Part shown: in pieces, positions 34,377 to 42,641 of the stretch | Layout: each line of letters starts with the position of its first letter | Numbering within the stretch: the stretch's first letter is position 1 | DNA from: Comamonas endophytica | Lineage (GTDB): Bacteria > Pseudomonadota > Gammaproteobacteria > Burkholderiales > Burkholderiaceae_C | DNA: 64,000 nucleotides | Direction of reading: 5' to 3' | NCBI RefSeq assembly: GCF_023634805.2 | Contig: NZ_CP106881.1 | Span: 124,001-188,000 of the forward strand | Notes under the pieces: generated by a model | What the model was told of the DNA's origin: nothing | Seen by the model: only the letters and a program-made list of their open reading frames with translations | Databases searched by the model: none | Translations under genes and position numbers: made by a program

Positions 34377-36083
34377 ATGACAAACGATGAAATCCTGGCC
34401 CAGTACGGCCCCCGCGAGGCAATGGAATACGACGTGGTGGTGGTCGGGGGCGGCCCCGGCGGCCTCTCCACCGCGATTCGCCTCAAGCAGCTGGCCGCGG
34501 AGCAAGGCAAGGAACTGTCGGTGGTGGTGCTGGAAAAGGGTTCCGAGCCGGGTGCCCATATCCTGTCCGGCGCCATCATGGACCCGAAGGCCCTGACCGA
34601 GCTGATTCCCAACTGGAAGGAACTCGGCGCGCCGCTGAACCAGCCCGTCACCGACGACGCGATGGTCTTTCTGGGCGAGAAAGGCTCGCTGCGCACGCCC
34701 AACTTCCTGCTGCCGCCGTGCTTCCAGAACCACGGCAACTACATCGTCAGTCTGGGCAATGTCGTGCGCTGGCTGGCCGAGCAGGCCGAGGGCCTGGGCG
34801 TCGAGATCTTCCCGGGCTTCCCCGCGGCGGAAGTGCTCTACAACGAAGACGGCTCGGTCAAGGGCGTGGCCACCGGCAACATGGGCATCGGCAAGGACGG
34901 CGAGCCCACGGGCGAGTTCCAGCTGGGCATGGAGCTGCATGGCAAGTACACGATCTTTGCCGAAGGCGCGCGTGGCCACCTGGGCCGCCAGCTGATCGCG
35001 CGCTACCAGCTCGACGCGGGGCGCGACCCGCAGACCTACGGCCTGGGCGTCAAGGAACTCTGGGAAATCGACCCGGCCCGCCACCAGCCCGGCTTCGTGC
35101 TGCACACCGCCGGCTGGCCGATGAAGTCCGACACCTATGGCGGCGCCTTCCTCTACCACATGGAGGACAACAAGGTCACGCTGGGCTTCATCACCGGCCT
35201 CGACTACTCGAACCCCTACCTGAGCCCGTTCGAGGAGATGCAGCGCTGGAAGACCCACCCCAACATCCGCTACTACCTCGAAGGCGACGAAACCAAGGGC
35301 ATCAAGCCGGCCAAGCGCATCGGCTACGGCGCGCGCGCGATCACCGCGGGCGGCCTGATGTCGCTGCCCAAGTTCGTGTTCCCCGGCGGCGCGCTGGTCG
35401 GCTGCGAGGCCGGTTTCCTCAACGTCAGCCGCATCAAGGGCAGCCACGCCGCGATCAAGACCGGCATGCTGGCGGCCGAAGCCGCCTTCGACGCCATCCA
35501 GGCCGGCCGCCAGGGCGACGAGCTGAGTGCCTATGTCACGGCCTTCGAGAACAGCTGGCTTCACGCGGAGCTCAAGAAGAGCCGCAACTTCAAGTCCTGG
35601 TTCAAGAAGGGCCTGACCACGGCCACGCTGATGAACGGCATCGAGCAGTTCGTGCTGCGCGGCAACATCCCCTGGACGCTGCACCGCGACAAGCCCGACC
35701 ACGCCTACCTCAAGCCCGCGGCCGAGTGCAAGCCCATCGTCTACCCCAAGCCCGACGGCAAGCTGACCTTCGACAAGCTGTCGAGCGTGTTCATCAGCAA
35801 CACCAACCACGCGGAAGACCAGCCGGCGCACCTGACGCTCAAGGACCCCAGCGTTCCGGTGGACATCAACCTGGCGCGCTATGCCGGGCCCGAGAGCCGC
35901 TACTGCCCGGCCGGCGTGTACGAGTTCGTGCCCGACGAGGCCGCTGGCGGCGCCGCGCAGCGACTGCAGATCAACGCGCAGAACTGCGTGCACTGCAAGA
36001 CCTGCGACATCAAGGACCCGACGCAGAACATCGTCTGGGTCACGCCCGAAGGCGGCGGCGGCCCGAACTATTCGGGCATGTGA
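34377..36083 (+). CDS. Electron-transfer flavoprotein-ubiquinone oxidoreductase
   Basis: The 568-residue inner-membrane-associated enzyme passes electrons from ETF to ubiquinone, linking fatty-acid and amino-acid dehydrogenases to respiration. The FAD-binding GGGPGG motif lies at about residues 24-29. The 4Fe-4S cluster ligands are C510 (YCPAGVYEF) and C537, C540 and C543 (CVHCKTC). The amphipathic middle section GLTTATLMNGIEQFVLRG is a characteristic membrane-contact region. The ATG at 34377 is preceded by AAGAGA and gives the usual family length. No etfAB genes lie in the window. The gene appears to be transcribed alone. Confidence 0.96.
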   Translation: MTNDEILAQYGPREAMEYDVVVVGGGPGGLSTAIRLKQLAAEQGKELSVVVLEKGSEPGAHILSGAIMDPKALTELIPNWKELGAPLNQPVTDDAMVFLGEKGSLRTPNFLLPPCFQNHGNYIVSLGNVVRWLAEQAEGLGVEIFPGFPAAEVLYNEDGSVKGVATGNMGIGKDGEPTGEFQLGMELHGKYTIFAEGARGHLGRQLIARYQLDAGRDPQTYGLGVKELWEIDPARHQPGFVLHTAGWPMKSDTYGGAFLYHMEDNKVTLGFITGLDYSNPYLSPFEEMQRWKTHPNIRYYLEGDETKGIKPAKRIGYGARAITAGGLMSLPKFVFPGGALVGCEAGFLNVSRIKGSHAAIKTGMLAAEAAFDAIQAGRQGDELSAYVTAFENSWLHAELKKSRNFKSWFKKGLTTATLMNGIEQFVLRGNIPWTLHRDKPDHAYLKPAAECKPIVYPKPDGKLTFDKLSSVFISNTNHAEDQPAHLTLKDPSVPVDINLARYAGPESRYCPAGVYEFVPDEAAGGAAQRLQINAQNCVHCKTCDIKDPTQNIVWVTPEGGGGPNYSGM

Positions 36084-36248
36084 GGCCTGCGGCGGCCGCA
36101 TGCGGCTGCCCATGCCAGCGGCGCGCTCGACATGCTCCCTGCGGGAAGCCTGCGGCGCGCGCGCGGCTGCGCCTGCATTAGACTCGAGACGACTTGTCCC
36201 CTGGCGGCGTGCAGCCGCCAATGGCCTCTTCTTTGCGTGGAGATCCGC

Positions 36249-37214
36249 ATGAAACACCTGTCGATCGCGCCCCTGGGCGCATTGGTGCTGGCGCTGGCAG
36301 CAGTGAGCCCGGCGCTGGCACAGCAGAAATCCGTGGCCGTGACGGCCATCGTCGAGCACCCGGCGCTCGACGCGGTGCGCGACGGCGTGCAGGCCGCGCT
36401 CAAGGACGCGGGTTTCGAGGCCGGCAAGAACCTCAAGTGGCAATACCAGAGCGCGCAGGGCAACACCGGCACCGCCGCGCAGATCGCGCGCAAGTTCATC
36501 GGCGACCAGCCCGATGCCATCGTCGCCATCGCCACGCCCTCGGCGCAGGCAGTGGTGGCCGCCACCAAGGCGGTGCCGGTGGTGTTCTCGGCCGTGACCG
36601 ATCCGGTCGCCGCCAAGCTGCTGGCGAGCTGGGAGCCGGGCAAGGGCAATGTGACGGGCGTGTCGGACCTGCTGGCGCTCGACAAGCAGATGCAGCTGCT
36701 GAGGCAGGTGGTGCCCAATGCCAAGCGCGTGGGCATCGTCTACAACCCGGGCGAGGCCAATTCCATGGTGGTGGTCAAGCAGCTGCAGAAGCTCCTGCCG
36801 ACGCTGGGCCTGACGCTGGTCGAAGCCGCGGCGCCGCGCTCGGTGGACGTGGGCAGCGCCGCGCGCAGCCTGGTCGGCAAGGTCGATGTCATCTACACCA
36901 ACACCGACAACAACGTGGTGTCGGCCTATGAGGCGCTGGTCAAGGTCGGCCAGGACGCGAAGATCCCGATGGTCGCCGCGGACACCGACTCCGTCAAGCG
37001 CGGCGCCGTGGCGGCCTACGGCATCAACTACCGCGACCTGGGCGAGCAGACCGGCCGCATGGTGGCGCGCATCCTCAATGGCGAGAAGCCCGGCAATATC
37101 AAGCCCGAGGTCAGCACGAAGCTCGAGCTGTTCGTGAACCCGGGCGCGGCGCAGCGCCAGGGCGTGAAGCTGCCCGACGCATTGCTGAAAGCGGCGGCGC
37201 AGATCGTCGAATGA
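36249..37214 (+). CDS. ABC importer substrate-binding protein (TrpX-like, PF04392 type)
   Basis: The 321-residue protein has a clear signal peptide (residues 1-24, cleavage after SPALA). The mature part matches the ABC_sub_bind family: VAVTAIVEHPALDAVRDGV, TPSAQAVVAATKAVPVVFSAVTDPV, and VDVIYTNTDNNVVSAYEAL. Characterised relatives bind tryptophan or tyrosine in Gram-positive bacteria, but the ligand is not established here. The start at 36249 has GGAG 7-10 nt upstream and produces the signal peptide. The permease and ATPase genes follow 95 bp and about 1 kb downstream on the same strand, forming a three-gene importer. Confidence 0.92.
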   Translation: MKHLSIAPLGALVLALAAVSPALAQQKSVAVTAIVEHPALDAVRDGVQAALKDAGFEAGKNLKWQYQSAQGNTGTAAQIARKFIGDQPDAIVAIATPSAQAVVAATKAVPVVFSAVTDPVAAKLLASWEPGKGNVTGVSDLLALDKQMQLLRQVVPNAKRVGIVYNPGEANSMVVVKQLQKLLPTLGLTLVEAAAPRSVDVGSAARSLVGKVDVIYTNTDNNVVSAYEALVKVGQDAKIPMVAADTDSVKRGAVAAYGINYRDLGEQTGRMVARILNGEKPGNIKPEVSTKLELFVNPGAAQRQGVKLPDALLKAAAQIVE

Positions 37215-37309
37215 TTCCCGTGCCGGGCCCATGCCCGGCGCTGGTCCTCCCATGGCAGGTACCGTAGGATGCACGGACCTGCCATTGCATTTTCAACGCC
37301 GCATTTTCC

Positions 37310-38200
37310 ATGTCATTGTTTTCCTTGCTGGGCGCCATCGAGATCGGCCTGATCTTCAGCCTGGTGGCGCTGGGCGTGTTCATCTCCTTCAGGCTGCTGC
37401 GCTTTCCCGACCTCACGGTGGACGGCAGCTTCCCGCTGGGCGGCGCGGTCTGCGCGGTGCTGATCTCCAGCGGCACCAACCCTTGGCTGGCGACTCTGGC
37501 CGCCACGGCCGCCGGCGCGGCCGCGGGCGTGCTCACCGGCTGGCTCAATGTGAAGCTCCGGATCATGGACCTGCTGGCCTCGATCCTGGTGATGATCGCG
37601 CTGTACTCGGTCAACCTGCGCATCATGGGCGGCCCCAACGTGCCGCTGATCAACGACGCGACGCTGTTCACGCTGCTGCAGCCCGAAGGCATGCCCGACT
37701 ACGTGGCGCGCCCGCTGATCCTGGCGGCAATAGTGCTGCTGGCCAAGCTGGCCATGGACTGGTTCTTCTCGACCGAGCGGGGCCTGGCGATCCGCGCCAC
37801 CGGCTCGAACGCGCGCATGGCGCGCGCGCAGGGCGTGAACACCGGCGCCATGGTCCTGCTGGGCATGGCGGTCTCGAACGGCCTGGTCGGGCTGGGCGGC
37901 GCGCTGTTCGTGCAGACCCAGGGCGGTGCGGACATCTCCATGGGCATCGGCACCATCGTCATCGGCCTGGCGGCGGTGATCGTCGGCGAGAGCCTGCTGC
38001 CCTCGCGGCGCATCGTCCACGCGACGCTGGCGGTGGTGCTGGGCGCCGTCGTCTACCGCTTCTTCATTGCCGCCGCGCTCAACAGCGAGTTCATCGGCCT
38101 CAAGGCGCAGGATCTGAACCTGGTCACGGCCGTGCTGGTGGCGGTGGCGCTGGTCCTCCCGCAGCTCAAGAACAAGCTGGCCAGGCGCAAGCCGCGCTGA
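37310..38200 (+). CDS. ABC importer permease (BPD_transp_2 family, TrpY-like)
   Basis: The 296-residue inner-membrane permease has about eight to nine hydrophobic segments. It contains the family sequences LVALGVFISFRLLRFPDLTV near the start and VSNGLVGLGGALFVQTQGGADISMG in the second half. The latter corresponds to the coupling-loop region that contacts the ATPase. It belongs to the same family as LivH/RbsC, consistent with an amino-acid-type importer. It lies between the binding-protein and ATPase genes, with a 15-bp gap to the latter. Confidence 0.92.
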   Translation: MSLFSLLGAIEIGLIFSLVALGVFISFRLLRFPDLTVDGSFPLGGAVCAVLISSGTNPWLATLAATAAGAAAGVLTGWLNVKLRIMDLLASILVMIALYSVNLRIMGGPNVPLINDATLFTLLQPEGMPDYVARPLILAAIVLLAKLAMDWFFSTERGLAIRATGSNARMARAQGVNTGAMVLLGMAVSNGLVGLGGALFVQTQGGADISMGIGTIVIGLAAVIVGESLLPSRRIVHATLAVVLGAVVYRFFIAAALNSEFIGLKAQDLNLVTAVLVAVALVLPQLKNKLARRKPR

Positions 38201-38215
38201 GCGCAGGAGTTTGCC

Positions 38216-39010
38216 ATGCTGAGTGCAAAAGACCTCTTCCTGACCTTCAACCCCGGCACGCCGGTCGAGACCCGCGCGCTGCGTGGCCTGTCGCTGGAGA
38301 TTCCCGCCGGCCAATTCGTCACCGTGATCGGCTCCAACGGCGCGGGCAAGTCCACCTTCCTCAACGCCGTGTCGGGCGACCAGATCGTGGACCGCGGCAG
38401 CATCGTCCTCGATGGGCGGGACGTCACGGCCCTGCCCGTCTGGGCCCGCGCCGAGCGCGTGGCGCGTGTGTTCCAGGACCCGATGGCCGGCACCTGCGAG
38501 GACCTGAGCATCGAGGAAAACATGGCGCTGGCCCAGCGCCGCGGCACTTCCCGGCGGCTTTCGTTGGCGCTGCGCAAACCCATGCGAGAGGTGTTCCGCG
38601 AGCGCCTGGCCACACTGGGGCTGGGGCTGGAGCAGCGCCTGTCCGACCGCATCGGCCTGCTCTCCGGCGGCCAGCGCCAGGCCGTGAGCCTGCTGATGGC
38701 GGCGCTGCAGCCCTCGCGCATCCTGCTGCTCGACGAGCACACCGCCGCGCTCGATCCGCGCACCGCGGACTTCGTGCTGCAGCTCACCGCGCGCATCGTC
38801 ACCGAGGCCCGGCTGACGACCATGATGGTCACGCACAGCATGCGCCAGGCACTGGACGTCGGCGACCGCACCGTCATGCTGCACCAGGGGCAGGTGGTGC
38901 TGGATGTGAGCGGGGAGGAACGCCGGCGGATGGATGTCCCGGATCTTCTCAGGATGTTCGAGAGGGTGCGGGGGGAGAGGCTGGCGGACGATGCGCTGCT
39001 GCTGGGGTGA
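38216..39010 (+). CDS. ABC importer ATP-binding protein (TrpZ-like)
   Basis: The 264-residue ATPase has Walker A GSNGAGKST (about residues 40-48), signature LSGGQRQAVSLLMA and Walker B ILLLDEHTAALD, where His replaces the usual Pro after Glu. The DEHTAALD variant is characteristic of this PF04392-linked ABC subfamily. The switch His lies in MVTHSMRQALDVGDR. It forms a complete importer with the two upstream genes. A repeat-rich region begins immediately after the stop codon. Confidence 0.93.
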   Translation: MLSAKDLFLTFNPGTPVETRALRGLSLEIPAGQFVTVIGSNGAGKSTFLNAVSGDQIVDRGSIVLDGRDVTALPVWARAERVARVFQDPMAGTCEDLSIEENMALAQRRGTSRRLSLALRKPMREVFRERLATLGLGLEQRLSDRIGLLSGGQRQAVSLLMAALQPSRILLLDEHTAALDPRTADFVLQLTARIVTEARLTTMMVTHSMRQALDVGDRTVMLHQGQVVLDVSGEERRRMDVPDLLRMFERVRGERLADDALLLG

Positions 39011-39012
39011 GT

Positions 39013-39087
39013 CTGTCCTTCACCGTTCGTGGTGCGCCTGTCTTTCACCGTTCGTGGTGAGCCTGTCTTTCACCGTTCGTGGTGAGC
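39013..39087. repeat. Three tandem copies of a 25-bp unit
   Basis: The unit CTGTCYTTCACCGTTCGTGG followed by TGMGC is repeated three times (39013-39037, 39038-39062, 39063-39087) with two substitutions. It shares the CCGTTCGT and GAGCCTGTC words with the dispersed elements at 1.5 and 39.1 kb. The array probably arose by slippage in one arm of that element. It begins 2 bp after the ATPase stop codon. Confidence 0.85.
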
Positions 39088-39249
39088 CTGTCGAACCATG
39101 GACGGCCTGTCTTCGAGACTTGAGCGCCGGCCCGTCATCCTTCGACGGGGCCGCCCCTAGGCAGGCTCAGGACGAACGGATATGAACCGTCTGTGGTGGG
39201 CCTGTTTCAACCGTTCGTGGTGAGCCTGTCGAACCATGGACGGCCTGTC
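39073..39249. repeat. 39-bp direct repeats flanking a dispersed repeat element
   Basis: A 39-bp sequence beginning CCGTTCGTGGTGAGCCTGTC occurs exactly at 39073-39111 and 39211-39249. Between them, near 39133-39180, lies another copy of the element seen at 1489-1580. It includes CATCCTTCGACGGGGCCGCC and CAGGCTCAGGACGAACGG. The geometry, with repeats on both sides of an inverted-repeat element, suggests duplication or mobile REP-like activity. Confidence 0.7.
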
Positions 39250-39345
39250 CTCCAGACATGAATGTCCCCCGTTCCTCTCGACCCATCAGGGATTTGCAGA
39301 ATTCAAGCACCACCCCGGCAAATCGCGCACAATGCCGCTTTTTCG

Positions 39346-39369
39346 AGGCCGCGCAATCAGCGGCCTTTT
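39346..39369 (+). terminator. Terminator-like hairpin in the lysP leader
   Basis: AGGCCGC and GCGGCCT form a perfect 7-bp stem with loop GCAATCA, followed by TTTG. It ends about 47 nt before the lysP ATG. It may end the upstream importer transcript or act as an attenuator in the lysP leader. The T-run is short. Confidence 0.5.
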
Positions 39370-39416
39370 GCGTTGCCGGCCGCTGGCCGCGCGCAGTGGA
39401 CCAAGGAATCCAACCG

Positions 39417-40904
39417 ATGAGCGACAACGCCTCCCCCACCAGCAGCCCGGCGCAGTCCGGCCTGCGCCGCAGCCTCAAGGCGCGGCATCTGTCGATGATC
39501 GCCATCGGCGGCTCGATCGGCACCGGCCTGTTCGTCGCCTCGGGCGCGACCATCTCCCAAGCCGGACCGGGCGGCGCGCTGCTGGCCTATATGGTGGTCG
39601 GACTGATGGTCTATTTCCTCATGACCAGCCTGGGCGAGATGGCCGCGCACCTGCCGGTCTCGGGCTCGTTTGCCACCTACGGCGCGCGCTATGTCGATGA
39701 GGGCTTCGGCTTCGCGCTGGGCTGGAACTACTGGTACAACTGGGCGGTGACCATTGCCGTCGACCTGGTGGCGGCGCAGCTGGTCATGGCCTACTGGATC
39801 CCGGATGTCAACGGCATGGTCTGGAGCGCGCTGTTCCTGGCGCTGATGTTCGGCCTGAACGCGATCTCGGTGAAGGGCTTTGGCGAGGCCGAATACTGGT
39901 TCGCCGCTATCAAGGTGGTCACGGTGATCGTGTTCATCGCGCTGGGCCTGCTGATGGTGCTGGGCATCCTGCAGGGCGGCGCGCCCGAGGGCCTGTGGGG
40001 CAACCTCGCGAACTGGAGCGTGGGCGAGGCGCCCTTTGCCGGCGGCTTCGCGGCGCTGATCGGTGTGGCGATGATCGTCGGCTTCTCCTTTCAGGGCACC
40101 GAGCTGATCGGCATTGCCGCCGGCGAATCCGAGGACCCGGCGCGCAATGTGCCGCGCGCGGTGCGCAAGGTGTTCTGGCGCATCCTGCTGTTCTATGTGT
40201 TCGCGATCCTGATCATCAGCCTGCTGCTGCCCTACAACGACCCGCAGCTGCTGCGCAACGACGTCAGCGACATCAGCGTCAGCCCCTTCACGCTGGTGTT
40301 CGAGCGCGCCGGACTGCTGTCGGCGGCGGCGATCATGAATGCCGTGGTCTTGACCTCGGTGCTGTCGGCCGGCAACTCGGGCATGTATGCCTCGACGCGC
40401 ATGCTCTACACGCTGGCCTGCCAGCGCATGGCGCCGCGCATCTTCGCGCGCGTCAACCGCCGCGGTGTGCCCATGATGGCGCTGCTGGCGACGACGGCGA
40501 TTGCCGCGCTGTGCTTCCTCACCAACATCTTCAGCCCTCAGGCGGTCTACATCTGGCTGCTGAACCTGTCGGGGATGACCGGCTTCATCGCCTGGCTCGG
40601 CATCGCCATCAGCCACTACCGCTTCCGCAAGGGCTACGAAGCGCAGGGCCTGGATCTCGCGGCCCTGCCCTACCGCGCGGCCGGCTTTCCCTTCGGGCCG
40701 ATCTTCGCCTTCGTGCTGTGCCTGATCATCACGCTGGGCCAGAACTACCAGGCTTTCGTGCAGGACCGCATCGACTGGGGCGGCGTGGTGGCGACCTATA
40801 TCGGGCTGCCGCTGTTCCTGCTGATCTGGTGGGGCTATCGGGTGGTCAAGGGTTCGCGCATCGTTCCCTACAGCGAGATGAAGGTCCGGGCAGAGCCGTA
40901 TTGA
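39417..40904 (+). CDS. lysP: Lysine-specific permease
   Basis: This 495-residue amino-acid permease of the AAT/APC superfamily has about 12 membrane segments. Sequence agreement with E. coli LysP is very high over the whole length. Examples are SIGTGLFVASGATISQAGPG, GFALGWNYWYNWAVTIAVDL, GFSFQGTELIGIAAGESEDP and SAGNSGMYASTRMLYTLAC. It should import lysine with protons. In E. coli LysP also controls CadC, but no cad genes are present here. The ATG at 39417 has AAGGA 10-14 nt upstream. The frame extending further upstream has no homology and overlaps the leader hairpin. The gene is convergent with the amidohydrolase gene, 18 bp away. Confidence 0.95.
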   Translation: MSDNASPTSSPAQSGLRRSLKARHLSMIAIGGSIGTGLFVASGATISQAGPGGALLAYMVVGLMVYFLMTSLGEMAAHLPVSGSFATYGARYVDEGFGFALGWNYWYNWAVTIAVDLVAAQLVMAYWIPDVNGMVWSALFLALMFGLNAISVKGFGEAEYWFAAIKVVTVIVFIALGLLMVLGILQGGAPEGLWGNLANWSVGEAPFAGGFAALIGVAMIVGFSFQGTELIGIAAGESEDPARNVPRAVRKVFWRILLFYVFAILIISLLLPYNDPQLLRNDVSDISVSPFTLVFERAGLLSAAAIMNAVVLTSVLSAGNSGMYASTRMLYTLACQRMAPRIFARVNRRGVPMMALLATTAIAALCFLTNIFSPQAVYIWLLNLSGMTGFIAWLGIAISHYRFRKGYEAQGLDLAALPYRAAGFPFGPIFAFVLCLIITLGQNYQAFVQDRIDWGGVVATYIGLPLFLLIWWGYRVVKGSRIVPYSEMKVRAEPY

Positions 40905-40922
40905 GCCGAAGCTGCCGCTACT

Positions 40923-42551
40923 TCACAGCGGCAGACGCAGGTACCTGTAGGCGTTCTTCCAGAAGAAGGCCTCGCGGTATGGCGCATATTCGGGCTGGTT
41001 CATCCATTCCAGGAACAGGTCCAGATAGCGGCGCGTGCGCGTGATCACATCGGGCATGTGCCAGTCCGAGCCATAGGCCATCTTCTCGAGCAGTTCGTAG
41101 GGCCGGCCGGCCGAGGCCGCGTCCTGACGCGCCCGCCGCAGGTTGGCCTCGAACGGGGCGAAGCCATCGCCCTGCATCAGCTGGGCCAGGTAGGCCACCT
41201 CGCAGTAGACATTCGGATGGGCCGTGCACAGCTCGCCGACGATGCGCGCGAAATTGTCCTCGTGCCGCCATTCCTCTTCCGAGCGCGCCAGCCAGCCGGG
41301 GGAATGCAGCGCGCCATTGTCCAGCCGTCCGCCGCCCGCATGGCCCAGGCACAGGCGCAGCCCCCGCCAGCGCGGCTGCTCCAGCACCTCGCGCCAGTGG
41401 CGCGGGTGGGCGTAGCCCCCGAGCCGCAACCGCGTCTGGAACCCCACGGGAGTGCAATGTGCGAACACCGGCAGGCCGCGTGCGACGCAGAAATCCAGGA
41501 AATCGTCGATGCGGGCCTGGATGGCAGGCTCGTTGCCCACCGGCTTGTAGCCCATGGCCGGATAGAACTTGAAGCCGGCAAACCCCTTGCCCAGGGCATG
41601 CAGGGCGCGCGCATGCCAGTCGGCGCGCCGTGGATCGAAGGCGCTGAAGCCGAACACCCGCGCCGGATGCGCGCGCTGCAGCGCCTGCATGCGGTCCTCC
41701 TGCACCGGCTGCAGCGGGTAGTACGGCGCCTCCTGGCCGGGGAAAGCCATCTGCATGTCCATCAGGTAATGCACGGCCTGCAGCGGCGGCAGGCCCTGCC
41801 CGTAGCTGGCAAAGAGCTTCTGCAGCAGCTGCTCCTCCGAATGCAGCAGGGTCAGGAAGAAGGCCGGATAGTTGACCACGTCGCCCCAGGCCATGGGGTC
41901 CATCAGCCGCGTCACGACCCACAGCGCCTTGCGCACCACGCGCTCGGCCCATTGCAGGAAGTCGGGAAAGGAGGCGGCGGCTTCCGGCCGCGGCATTTCG
42001 GGAACGAAGGCCCTCTCGCTGGTGCCGTGTTCGCGCGCCAGCGGGCCGATCGGCAGCGGCAATGCGGACGGCGCCCCCGGCTGAGGCGCCCCCGGCTCAG
42101 GCGCCCCCGGCCATCCTTCCTGAGCGTAGTCGATCTGCTCCAGGCTCAGCAGGATGTCCATGAATTGCGAGGCGCGCAGACGGTCGAAGACCGGCGCCTG
42201 CAGCGACTGCTCGAGCTGCGGCGACAACCCCTGCTCGACGGCATCGAGCGAGCCGGTGCTCTGCAGCAGCTCGTACTCCACCATGCGCCACAGATGCTCC
42301 AGGCATTCGAGCTCCCGGGTGTCCTGTACCTCTTCGTCCTGCGCGTCGCCAGCGGATGCCGAGAACACGGCCTCGACCGGCACATCGGCATAGGCCGAGC
42401 CCGTCAGCGCCTGCAGCAGCCGTGCCACCTGGTGCGCCAGCGGGCTGCTGTCGCGGCCCATCGCATGGGCAATGACACTGGCCAGCGGAAGGTAGCGCGC
42501 ATTGAACAGATGGGTGTGCAAATCCAGGATACGCGTAGGCAACTGCATCAC
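40923..42551 (-). CDS. Amidohydrolase-superfamily protein of unknown substrate
   Basis: The 542-residue protein has TIM-barrel metal-hydrolase motifs. These are DLHTHLF near residue 10 (metal HxH), GFKFYPAMGY near 325, VFAHCTP near 365, LGHAGGG near 400 and a late YGSDWHMP containing the conserved Asp. The order matches amidohydrolase_2 type enzymes, but the protein is longer because of inserted segments at about residues 60-230. One insert contains three copies of a Gly-Ala-Pro-x-Pro unit. No signal peptide is present. A strong terminator lies directly upstream, leaving about 31 bp for an own promoter. The neighbour on the same strand is an acyl-CoA synthetase, so a catabolic role is possible. 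No substrate can be named. Confidence 0.8.
   Translation of the reverse strand: MMQLPTRILDLHTHLFNARYLPLASVIAHAMGRDSSPLAHQVARLLQALTGSAYADVPVEAVFSASAGDAQDEEVQDTRELECLEHLWRMVEYELLQSTGSLDAVEQGLSPQLEQSLQAPVFDRLRASQFMDILLSLEQIDYAQEGWPGAPEPGAPQPGAPSALPLPIGPLAREHGTSERAFVPEMPRPEAAASFPDFLQWAERVVRKALWVVTRLMDPMAWGDVVNYPAFFLTLLHSEEQLLQKLFASYGQGLPPLQAVHYLMDMQMAFPGQEAPYYPLQPVQEDRMQALQRAHPARVFGFSAFDPRRADWHARALHALGKGFAGFKFYPAMGYKPVGNEPAIQARIDDFLDFCVARGLPVFAHCTPVGFQTRLRLGGYAHPRHWREVLEQPRWRGLRLCLGHAGGGRLDNGALHSPGWLARSEEEWRHEDNFARIVGELCTAHPNVYCEVAYLAQLMQGDGFAPFEANLRRARQDAASAGRPYELLEKMAYGSDWHMPDVITRTRRYLDLFLEWMNQPEYAPYREAFFWKNAYRYLRLPL
42071..42112. repeat. In-frame 15-bp minisatellite in the amidohydrolase gene
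   Basis: GCGCCCCCGGCTGAG (42071) is followed by GCGCCCCCGGCTCAG (42086) and a third partial copy. Together they encode the repeated Gly-Ala-Pro-x-Pro segment. The unit is a multiple of three, so copy-number change would alter a linker without a frameshift. Confidence 0.8.
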
Positions 42552-42582
42552 ATCCTCCCTTGTTTGCCGCCATTACAACGAC

Positions 42583-42612
42583 AAAAAGGCCCATGCAGCG
42601 AATGCATGGGCC
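42583..42612 (-). terminator. Rho-independent terminator of the acyl-CoA synthetase gene
   Basis: On the minus strand GGCCCATGCA and TGCATGGGCC form a perfect 10-bp stem with a 5-nt loop, followed by TTTTT. It lies about 30 nt after the synthetase stop codon and about 31 nt before the amidohydrolase ATG. Confidence 0.92.
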
Positions 42613-42641
42613 CCTCGTCCGGATATTGCGGCCGCCGAACC

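Larger units (their letters stand above)
39011..39416. other. Repeat-rich non-coding region before lysP
   Basis: These 406 bp hold the 25-bp triplicate, the paired 39-bp direct repeats with an embedded dispersed element, and a terminator-like hairpin at 39346-39369. No convincing sigma-70 promoter for lysP was found. The last 130 bp must contain it, or lysP is transcribed from upstream. No small gene is supported. Confidence 0.6.

Noticed and set aside
34311..37274. Minus-strand frame of 987 codons opposite ETF-QO and the TrpX-like gene
   Set aside because: His/Gly/Ala-rich composition with no domains, while both plus-strand genes have complete family motifs.
39250..39416. Lysine riboswitch before lysP
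   Set aside because: The leader is shorter than the riboswitch and shows none of its conserved loops; only a simple hairpin is visible.
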